Shown: in pieces, positions 1 through 20,000 of the stretch
Layout: each line of letters starts with the position of its first letter
Position numbering within the stretch: position 1 is the stretch's first letter
Origin: Hormiphora californensis
Taxonomy: Eukaryota; Ctenophora; Tentaculata; Cydippida; Pleurobrachiidae
NCBI GenBank assembly: GCA_020137815.1
Contig: CM035352.1
Location: 3,824,385-3,888,384 of the forward strand
Length of the DNA: 64,000 bases
Reading direction: 5' to 3'
Notes under the pieces: generated by a model
The model's input: only the letters and a program-made list of their open reading frames with translations
The model's database searches: none
What the model was told of the DNA's origin: nothing
Made by a program: the position numbers and the translations under genes

Positions 1-491
1 TATTTAGTAGTTGTGATTGTCAAAATAGTCAATATATCGTCCACACAATCGCTACTCAGTCAAAAGGCCTAGACTCATTCACATATACCGCATATATGGC
101 CAGCATACAAGACACGGACAAACTGCAGCTCACAGTTGTATATTTGGCAGGAATCGACCGAAACAAGTAAACAACCAATCAGAACTCGTTATTTCGGTCA
201 CGTGACTGGTTATCAGCCAATCAGGGACCAGTATTTCCTGATTCGGTCGGTTCCTGATATTTGGCTCACAAGATTTACGTGTAGATCCTATATTGCAGCA
301 CTACTTCAAGTACTGTCAGGCCAATTATACTCTACAAGCACCAATTTCTGACCTCAATTTCTGAATGTCTGGGAAGCTTCAGCACACACAATCACACAAC
401 GTATATAAAACACAAACTCTCTCAGATCACGTGATCACACCGCTAATCATGATCAACATGGTGCGGTGTGGTAACTATGGCAACCATGTGT
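1..491. other. 3' flank of the zinc-finger gene
   Basis: Apart from the short MITE at 152-264 I see no gene or RNA. No clear polyadenylation signal could be assigned. Confidence 0.5.
152..264. mobile_element. Short CCAAT-bearing MITE, copy 1
   Basis: About 110 bp with inverted ends (AGGAATCGACCG.. / CGGTCGGTTCCTGAT). It contains two CCAAT motifs (ACCAATCAG, GCCAATCAGG) and TCACGTGAC. A second copy in inverse orientation is at 41640. Confidence 0.75.
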
Positions 492-9441
<8,950 letters not shown>

Positions 9442-10046
9442 CTAGATCAGACTACTACTACCAGAGGGAGGGAGATGGTTTAGGGAGGGAGATGGTATAG
9501 ACTACTACTATCATATGGTGAGGGAGAGATCAGATGGTTTAGAAAAACTATAAAAACGGCGACTTGAAGAATGAAGATGGGTGTCGTATAACAAGTTACT
9601 GCAAGACAAGTAACAAGAAGTAAGTTGGGTTACTAAACAACTTCAATTGTTATTCCAAAAGAAACATAGTCCCCATCGTACAAATTCTATAAGCTCAGCA
9701 GCTCTATTAATACACTGCACAAAGAAATGCAAGTTAAATACAGCCCGGGATGGAGGAGGGTCGCTGCGTGGTTGATCTCTTTAAACATCTCGCACGACAC
9801 ACACACATGTGTAAAGTAGGTGGGGCCTTATGACGACATGCGCTTGTTGAACGGAGCTCTAGCTTGCAGCATCACAATAACAACCCTAGCATATATCTAG
9901 CTGGAAATGTTTAAAATTAATGAGAGAGATAGAGATGTGGAATCCACATTGAGGATTGTATCAAAAAAAAACTCAGGTCATGGTGTGAGCTGAACTGTGA
10001 AATATAGATGGAGGGTGTGGAGGTAGGTGCAGTACTTGGGATCAGA

Positions 10047-10198
<152 letters not shown>

Positions 10199-10771
10199 GC
10201 AAGTGACCTCTATATATCAACTACTCAAAGTGAAGGCCGCGATAGATCACTGACCGAGCTGCTAGAGCCACTGCTGCGGTACTCAAGCAAAAACTTTAGC
10301 TTTTTGACCGTTCAACCACACCTATTATAACGCTCTCGAACTATTATAATGGAGGGATCGCATGGAGATAACTATATAGTACTGGAGAGAGAGAGGTCGA
10401 CAATTTGTTTCAATATTGTAACTAATCTAATACAAGAGTCGGGTCTGGGTGACGTGAAGGAGATATAGCTTTAGTGATGCGTGGGGAAAACAATTGTTCA
10501 AGCTGCGTTCCGCAGGAATTCCAGTGATTCCACCCGCTTAGTTACATGGATTCTAACAACCCTCGTTATACCTTAGACACCTATTATACCAGCGTCCTAG
10601 CTCAATAGTCAATATTCATTTTATATTCGATCTATATAATGGTGTGTCTATACTATAACGCGCCGGCACATGGTTTAGATTTGCAGCTTCAGTCGAGTAT
10701 TGTATAGTAGTTTAGTCCCATCCTCTCAGATTTCCTAAAACTTTGTAACCATGTCGTTACCGAATTATATG

Positions 10772-10889
10772 TAGCTTCATTCTTCACTCCATATGAAGTC
10801 GTTAGTATTATAAGCGGAGGGGGTAGTTAAACTACCCCCTCCGCTTATATAATAATACTAACAACTTCATATAGTGGAAGAATAGCTTG
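10772..10889. repeat. Foldback hairpin
   Basis: Arms of about 55 bp (GTCGTTAGTATTATAAGCGG then GGGGTAGTT, and the inverse) meet at GTTAAAC near 10830, with a few indels in the outer part. Confidence 0.85.
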
Positions 10890-11698
10890 AATGCACTCAT
10901 CATGTCCATTGTCTCTCTCTCACTTTTCTCAGTCATTCATTTTTCTACCCTCACGCGATTAGGTGGTTTTGTCCGTTACAAGGGTTACATGGTTCAACGG
11001 GGGGATTCCATTATTCCCAAACCTCCCTGCTATCTCCCTGCTATCTCTCTATCCTTCTCTCTATCTCCCTCTCTCTATCTCATCTTTCTATCCTCCCAAC
11101 CACGATGGCATGATTTAACCAGCTTTTCAGCTCCCGGCTCCTTGCAGTAGCGGCGAAGATCAATTGTTCCTTTAAAACCTTTGCTCGGCTGTTGAAATCC
11201 CTGCCTCTTCATGGTCAGAAGAATGAGAATGAGGTAGAGAATTTTAATTACTTTTCTACAAGCTGAATTACGACTAACAGCTTGTTAGTAGCAATGCACT
11301 ACTCCCTTATTAGCTCTCGATGGATGTGTGTCATTGCAATTAGGAGTAAGACAACTAATAACTATATTGCTGAAGATTAAAATTATCGACATCTCTGAAA
11401 GATAAGCAATCTCTGAAGCATCTGTATAGAGCTCGAAGTAAAAAAGCAAAAACTAGCTGTGAAAAGCGGAAAACATAAACCGAAATAGGAGCTGAGATCC
11501 ACACCGCGTAGTGCAGCAGTTAGAAGAGTGAGTCCAGTGCATGCTCTCATCACGGTGTATGAAGTTTGTGGAGAGAGGGGAAAAGTTTAGCTTGGGGTCC
11601 CCACATCAAGCAAGCTTTTGCAGGGCACGCACTATTGACAAGATGTGCAACTACAACCTTTCACATGCGGGGCATCTAATCACGTGACCTGTCATGCT

Positions 11699-11825
<127 letters not shown>

Positions 11826-13473
11826 TTCTCTAACCTCTCTCAACCGAACACTGTAGACCGAGGGAGCTCGGAGCTTGCATGATGAGAGAATGCCCAACAA
11901 CACACCAATTCGAGCTGGGTAGCACAATGGACCAATGGGGGGCCTGCGGTTGGGTCACGTGACCATCCCTCCACCAATCAGAGACCTCTAGAAGGGCACT
12001 GCACGTGGGAAGGAGGGAGAGAGAGAAAGATCTAAGAGCGGTATATACCGCAGTCCGGGGTCCCTCTCTCATCTAGCTCATCGCGTATAACGGTATGCCT
12101 GGTCTCAAGCAGTAGCTCTGTCAGGGGGGATGGGGCCACTAAAGTTGCCACCAGGCGGGCCCCCTACAACACACTAAACACAGGGCACACACATATACAG
12201 CCCTATAATACTGAATCAAGCTCCCCCCTCAGTTCCTTTATCATGATGGTTCTACCCCCTCACACCCTGTTTCAACATGTATCACGTGACTGCTGCATAT
12301 GTCACGTGGGGGTGGCGTTGGGTCACTAAAACTCGCACCCATCTCAGTTTGCTAGTAGTAGTAGTATGAGAGGGGATCTCCAGGGGGAGTGTTAGCTTCC
12401 CACTAGCTATGATCAGAGGGGATTTGAAGATCTCCAGGAGGGGGAGGGGGAGGAGGGGTGATACATTTGTAGCGAGGATGATAAACAGTCAGCGCAGGTA
12501 AAATATACCGTGGGGGTGAGTAAAATATCAAGAATCTACGAAATCAACTTCCATCAAGCTGCTATAATATGAGACTTGAGAACTTAAATAAATTAAATGC
12601 ATTACTCATTGGATTTGGTGTTTACTTGATCTACCGAACCATCACAGAGCGCCACAAAAGTGTTTACTATAACAATTATAAAGCGAGCTTACTCCGTTGA
12701 GCTTTAACTACCAAATCTAAGAATAAAATGCACCCGCTAAGATCTATAATATTGATTAACTATCATGATTCATGACAGGACCAGAGACACAAGCATGAGC
12801 AGTGGAGGAAGGAAAGAAATGAAAGAGAGCCAGTCTTATCTGATCGGTATAATATCCAATTAGGAAGTGATTCTGGGATTATTAAACTGACCTATTATAG
12901 GGGAATGGACACACTTAGCCATGTGTTCTGGGTCGGAGCGTCTCTCTCTCCTTCTTCTTCTCTCTATCTCTCTCTAGTTTCTCTCTCTATCTCTATCTCT
13001 CTACCTCCCTCTCTCTATCCTTGCTATCTTCCTCTATCAATCAGCACCACGAAAAGAAAGATAAGCAAATATGATGAACTAGTTGTATGGAATTTGCAAT
13101 TCATGCGATACGTCAGATACGAGATACTATATTGGGAGCTGTCCGAATCATAATCAAAATACCAAACGCCTGCACCAGTACCCCTTATAGGCTCAATAAC
13201 TGCAGGAATGTTGCACATGACACGTGACAGAATGCTGCATAACATGTGACACAAGACAGAATGCTGCATAACATGTGACACAAAGTCAGTTAATAAGTGG
13301 TTACCTTGCCTTGCTCCCTACTATGCAGCTATTGGAATTTCCACTCCGTGATATACGGATACCCACATGTTCGCTATTTCCACATAAAACCCGGCCCAAA
13401 ACCCAGCCCTACCCCTAAAATCGAATCCAAAAATACATAATGGATGATGGACCAGAAAGATGCATCGGTTTCG

Positions 13474-13533
13474 ACTTTTGCAACGCAGTCCCTATCTACA
13501 TCTAGATGTAGATAGGGACTGCGTTGCAAAAGT
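13474..13533. repeat. Perfect 60-bp palindrome
   Basis: ACTTTTGCAACGCAGTCCCT then ATCTACATCT meets its exact reverse complement with no spacer, centre between 13503 and 13504. Confidence 0.95.
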
Positions 13534-14152
13534 TGACTGTCGAAACTGTGTCAACTGCAATATATCTGACAAGTCTAATCGCAATGAGATAATCCCCCTC
13601 CTGCAGCACGGTTTTGCAACTGAATAACTGATAAGGTAAGGCGAGCCTTGAACGAGGGTCGGACTATAACGGCAATACAGGTTCAGATAGCATCAAGTGA
13701 AGGAGTTTATGAAGGAGCATACTCGGATAATTTTGTTTAATTTTGTTTTCCTATTTATTACACTGATGAGATCGCAAGATCGAAACATTTGTTTGTAAAC
13801 CAACGTGTTTCTATTTGTTGTACTATCTGCTCTCGGTTCCACGCCGATAGAGCTCTCTTGTGGCCTACTGAAACAACAATATTGAATAACTATAGGCACA
13901 GAGATGAGCTGGAAACTAAACTAACGCACGCGTCACACCCACCACCGCACACGCGTGTTATACACGCGCGCGCCACTATCCGCACGTGCAATATTGTAGT
14001 TTGTACTGATATGAGCTGCTGCTATAACTGCTGCTGCAGCTGCAGCAATTATACCGCGTACCGGGTAGGGTGCGGTTTTATTTTCGTCTCAAATTAGTAT
14101 TGGTATTGGTAGCCTTCTTATCTGTCAGTCTATTGAAATCTGTTTAATTATA

Positions 14153-16463
14153 CTAGTAGGCCCGTTCGCCCTACGGGCGAATTTTGGGGAAATGGTAGCT
14201 TGATTAGGGAACGCTGACATCACCTGCACCATCCGTTCCTAGCCTATCTCTCACTTTTTCCCTACCCATGTTGTTGTACGCTCTGGGCTTCCTGGCAATG
14301 TCAAGGTGCGAATTTAAGATATTAATGTCAGTGAGGTGCAGTGCTGTTCCAGAAACTCATCACGTGAAAACTTGGCCGCTATGTAGCCAATTCGGAGATT
14401 TCTATATTTGACTGGACTGCCGTTTTAACGTAAAAGGCAATAAGTCAATTTTTACGAAAATTGAGATATTGGTACCTTCTTCTTCAGGATTTCAAGCTCT
14501 TTCAGATGAGCTTAGCCTCATACTCAGATCTTGAAAACTGAAGGAGCTACAAGCATAACAAGCTTTTTTGCTAGTTGTTTCGTAAAACGCAGTAAGTCAG
14601 CAAAATTTCACACAGACGCGTAAAAGGCAGTAAGTCACGCGAAATTTTTTTAGAGGGCTTGACTTACTGCGTTCTACCCCAAAACTGACTTGCTGCCTTT
14701 TACGACGATATGAGTGTACAAAAATAGCATCTTTACACACGAACCCCTGACACACCAAGACCGAGGTCCCGATCAGAGGTTGATCAAATAATTTTGGAAA
14801 AAATAATTAAAATAATTAGAACAAAGTGGATTAGAATTTAAACTAACTTATTGGAAACAACTTAACTTAACAAAATATGTGCAATGTTTGTCAATCATCG
14901 AGAGGTACTGGGAGGGAGGGAAAGAAAGGGGAGGGTCCAGCCCGAGAGTTTGCTGTACCTCTATACTAATTTAGAAGTGTTAGGGCCATTATTTGGGTTC
15001 GAGGTTAGGGTGATGGTTAGGGTTAGGTTTTGGGTTGGTTTAGGATTTTAGACATAGAGACCGGGTTGGGGTATTTGGCGCCAAAATGTACCAGGGGACT
15101 TTATGTCTAAAAAGTCTACACAAGGCGGACTCTTTATCTAAACTTTTTTCAAAGTATAACTGACAGTTATACTTTGAAAAAAGTTATTAACTGTAGATAA
15201 AGAGTCCATTTTTAGATATAGAGTCCGCCTTGAATTTAGATAAAGAGTCCGTTAGCACTAGAGTCCGCCTACCCTTTGGCCCATGGCTTAGCTATTTTAG
15301 GACTGGACCACCCCCCCCCCAGAAAGAGAGAGAGAGAGAGAGCGTGCACGCTCTGTCTCTCTTTCTTCCTCCCCTAGTCCCCCCCCCTATTTCTCTGTCT
15401 CTCGCTCTTTCTCCCCGGCCTCTCTCTATCATTTTCTCTTTGTCTCTCTCTGTCGCTTTCTCTCTCACTCTCTGATCTCTATCTCTCTGATCACTTCCCC
15501 CTCTCGCTTTCTCTCCCTTTCTCTTTCTCTCTCTTTCTCTCTCAGAGAAATAATATTTGAAAAGATCATATACGTCCGACAGAAAGACAGTGAATTACAG
15601 GGACAGAAAGTGAGGCTGGGTGATTGTAAGAAACTAGACACGGAGAGACATTGACAATGCTCAATTGTCGGTCAATTAAAAGACAGTTAAGACACGGAAC
15701 TAAAGGCTGATTGACAAACATTGCACATATTTTGTTAAGTTAAGTTGTTTCCAATAAGTTAGTTTAAATTCTAATCCACTTTGTTCTAATTATTTTAATT
15801 ATTTTTTCCAAAATTATTTGATCAACCTCTGATCGGGACCTCGGTCTTGGTGTGTCAGGGGTTCGTGTGTAAAGATGCTATTTTTGTACAATTATAACGT
15901 CGTAAAAGGCAGCAAGTCAGTTTTGGGGTAGAACGCAGTAAGTCAAGCCCTCTAAAAAAATTTCGCGTGACTTACTGCCTTTTACGCGTCTGTGTGAAAT
16001 TTTGCTGACTTACTGCGTTTTACAATGAGTAAGAGCAAAAATCTTTAAAGGCGAATATCTCGAAATGGAAAAAAGTGACTTATTGCCTTTTACGTTAAAA
16101 CGGCAGTGGAGTAATCGGTGATTACTAATCACCCTTGGCCGGGCGACGTTGGGTAAAGCTATCAAGTATCAGTAGTCGTTGATTGGCTCGCTTGAACACG
16201 TTGGCGTAATCTGTCATATTCTCTAGCCTGCTCCCTGACAGCAGCAAGTCTTCCGGACCCAGATGACCGTTGCCGAATAGCGCTTGGGGCTGAAGAGTTA
16301 GAAATCAGGACAAAAGTAAAAGAATGCACGTGCAGAATTGAATTTCCCTTAGTACCCAAAACTGCAACTGGGAGTGAGGTTTCTAAGTTGCTCTAATAAT
16401 TGCACGTGCAGGTGTAGTTGCTAGGTGATGTAGCACTGACAATTTGAATAGTAAGTAGTATGA
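14153..16463 (-). mobile_element. Non-autonomous Helitron-like element, copy 1 (interrupted)
   Basis: Read on the minus strand it starts TCATACTACTTACTATTCAA after an A and ends with the hairpin TTCGCCCGTAGGGCGAA, eight bases, and CTAG followed by T. TC start, 3' hairpin plus CTRR end and A/T insertion without duplication are Helitron hallmarks. No Rep/helicase is present. It is split by a 1690-bp element at 14417-16106. Confidence 0.8.
14417..16106. mobile_element. Foldback element nested in a Helitron (TSD TGGA)
   Basis: Ends CTGCCGTTTTAACGTAAAAG and inverse, with the 4-bp duplication TGGA (14413-14416, 16107-16110), which occurs once in the empty copy at about 20457. Arms of nearly 500 bp are inverted (e.g. 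14755-14900 matches 15710-15865) around a diverse centre with hairpins and CT-rich DNA. TAAAAGGCAGTAAGTCA-like units recur several times near each end, as transposase-binding subterminal repeats do. No gene is seen. Confidence 0.88.
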
Positions 16464-17025
16464 TGTTTATTTGTTTGTTTGTCAGTTTCTCAGTGTGGCA
16501 ATTTTACCCGCGGGTTTGTATTGTGAAACTGAATGGTGATGAAATCGTTTCTTGGGTTGTTTTTGTAATAACAGTCGATTTACAGACAAGAAAGAAAATT
16601 CAATAAAGTAATTTTATATTACAAAATTAGGTATGTATATTAATAAGATAAACTTTCCCTTTCTCAGTCTCAATGAGACTGGGAAAGGGCAAGAGAAGCT
16701 CTCATATCGCACCAATACACTACCCAAGTGACTTGGACCAAGTCTAGAGTCAACAAGAAGTCCACTTGCAAACTCAAAGCCGTTACCAATTGGTCATGAT
16801 GTATTATATCAATGACAATAACTAGTCAGTATTTGACTGGCCCTACTAGAACGTCCTATCATCACAGTACCACAGTATCCTAGACAACTCATTGGACCCC
16901 TCAGCTCGCCTTTATATGACTTTCGCGCGCTGGCAAGGGAGGGGCAACTTCGTTACCAAGACAACACTATTCTGGGTAGAAAGCCCCAGAACCACAATTG
17001 TATTGACTCTAACAGGCATCTCTCA

Positions 17026-20000
17026 TCAATCTTCATCAACTAGGGAGATTGTCTTTAGAACTTGGGGAGCCTGATCATCATTTACAGGTATTATCATCTT
17101 CTTCCCTGCGGCAGCCTCTTCCAGCTCCTCAGCCTCTTCTGCTGCCTCTGCCTCCGCCCTGCACTTCTTATACTTTTGGTAACAATCCCGACACGGCTTC
17201 TCCATCTGTATCACCACCAGGATCACCATCATGAGGGAGTGAGAGGCGAAGAAATGCCACAAATCATGCGCATCCCAAAAGTCGTCCAGGACGCACCCGC
17301 TGTTGAGCTCTCGGGAGAGGTTGGGATCAATGGACTTGTCAGTACACTCCAAGTAGACAAAGAAGAAGAGCGAGCAGGCGGCAAAGATTAATCCGACAAT
17401 TATGTAGAGGGCGATACCAATTTGAACGAGCCATCTCAACTTCCAATTACCTGCATGTGGGAGAGGAGAGTTACCATGGTTACTATTGAGTTACACTACA
17501 GATATTTGGTACCTGTATAACAGTTGGACCCCGATATACCGGGATGCTGGGGGAAAGGGTTTTGCCCGGGGTACCCGTGATATCGGGGTCAAATACCGTT
17601 CATTTCCTACAATATCGGGAGAAACTTTGTTGAAAATCATAAATTGTACAATTCAGAATTGCTACGATACCTTTGAAGTTTTTGGCGCGAAGAGACTTTA
17701 CAAGATCCTTAAAAAGTTTGAAGAAAGCTCCAGAGGTCATCATCAGTAGAGCCACAATGAGTTCCCCCAGAATGAATAGTGAGATATTCAGGACCCTCAG
17801 ACACACAAACACATACCCAACCAGTACAAGCAGACAGTACCCTCCAAAGGCAACTCTCAGCAACATCTCTCCGCATGTCCTCTTCGCCGTCACCACTTTC
17901 ACTCCCTGGTCTGTAAACTGGATGATAGCAGGCCGGAAGTAGGTCTCGGGAAGGAGGTTGGCCTTGTAGGCCGCCCACAGGAGGATAGCCAACACCCAGA
18001 AACCAAGGAACATGTAAAAGAAGAAGGCTATCTTATCAGGAAGTGGTTCCGTTGCGTCTAGATTGCCCAGGAAATTAAACCCGTACGCCGGACCAAGGAA
18101 GAAAAGAAACAGTTTGGGACTCCGGATAGACTTGATGGGTCGAGTGATGTCCACAACATTGCTGCCATCTTTGTAGGTGGTCTTCCTCACTGCATTACCG
18201 TCAACTAGGGCTGTGATGACGTATTGAGAGATGACGAACATGAAGAGAGTGTCAAACTGGAAGATGATCTGGGAGGGACAGATATGGTAGAGGAGGGAGC
18301 CAAATCTGATATCAGGGAGAGAGGGGGTGAGTGATCATAAAGTATCGGACAGAAGAGTGTTGATTGCAAAATGGATTTCATGAAAATTTAGATTACACAA
18401 AACATAATATAGCACTTACCCCTCAAAGATAAAGGCCATTCCAAAAGAGTAGGGTATGGAGTAATCATAGTTTTTGTGTTTGAGGCTATAACAGTTGGCC
18501 TCGTAAAAGGACACGGAGATGATCAGGATCGCTCCGTGGACCATAAAACAGAGATTACTGGCAATACCATTCACGGAAACATCGTAATACCCTGAAATCA
18601 TGTGGGGGGGGGGGTTGTTATGTTCTAACCCTTCGCGCGAAACAGAGTATAGCTAGGGAAGTGGGGGGTCAGTTGGTATACACATATACGTTCTAAGCCT
18701 AATGATCAGAATGAAACGTGAGCATGTACCAATTGGGCAATCGAAAACCGTATTTTATAAAACAGGGTGTACTGCACTGTCTTCTTGTTGCCTAGGTGAT
18801 ATGACACCTTATCATTGTTGCCTAGGTGATATGACACCCTATCATTGTTGCCTAGGTGATATGACACCCTATCATTGTTGCCTAGGTGATATGACACCCT
18901 ATCAGTGTTGCCTAGGTGATATGACACCCTATCATTGTTGCCTAGGTGATATGACACCCTCTCATTGTTGCCTAGGTGATATGACACCCTATCATTGTTG
19001 CCTAGGTGATATGACACCCTATCATTGTTGCCTAGGTGATATGACACCCTATAGTAAAATTAACTGACCTATGTAGGGTCTGTAGCACTTTTCATTGTAA
19101 TAGCACACATCTCTATCTCCATTATCTTTCATTTCTCTCCATTTTGCGTTAACGACCTGCAACAAGAGAATAAAGGGTAGTTTTCCAAAATCCGACGAAA
19201 AATTTCCGTTCTTTAACCCTCAACTAGAAAACGGTCCCCTGCACAACTACCCATATATCTCCCCCCTATCGCACACACTCTCTCAATCTCTCGCGGGTTC
19301 TCGAGATAGTTACCCGCTACAAAATTTGAATGGGGTGAGAAAGACGGGGGGGGGGGACCACCAGCAGAGAATAAAGTTAGCGTTAAAACCAGAAAACCAG
19401 CTATTGTAATTTAGGACGGATGGTTTGCCAAATGACAGGGGGGGATGATTGATACAGAATATGCAAGTGCTGTGCAGCACTGCAGCAGTAACGATGCATG
19501 CTTTTGTCAGCGATGCAGTTTCACGTTGTCATGGTGACTTAATGTCGTGCAGTTGTCATGGTGACAATGTTGTCATGACAATTCTCTCACCTGGAATGCA
19601 CTGACGAGGAGCATCCACGCCAGGAAACCCGTGAGATAAGCAAGTCCCTTGTTGCCCCTGTAAAACCAATTCACCACTATCTGGAGCCAATCCTGTATAG
19701 TGAACTGCCGGTCTGCATTCATATAGTTGAAAATATACCTGCACATTTGGAAGATGACTGAGAATTTCAGATGTATGTAGGTAAATGCCCAATTTCAATG
19801 AAATTCGGCATTTACCTACATCTGATTTTAAAATACAAAATTAACGTCCAAGTACTGGTTCTTTACTTTATTTAGCTTAGTTATATTTACAATAACTATT
19901 GAACACTGCATAGGTTCCGTACGATACCAGGTTAACTTTTATTATTTGGGATTTTAACTATTCTAAATTTAGCTAATTTTAGCTAAAATGAATAGTCTGC

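Noticed and set aside
18702-19067. Open frames on both strands over the 30-bp array, and a CRISPR-like look
   Set aside because: The unit is a multiple of three without stops, and there are no unique spacers; it is a minisatellite in an intron.
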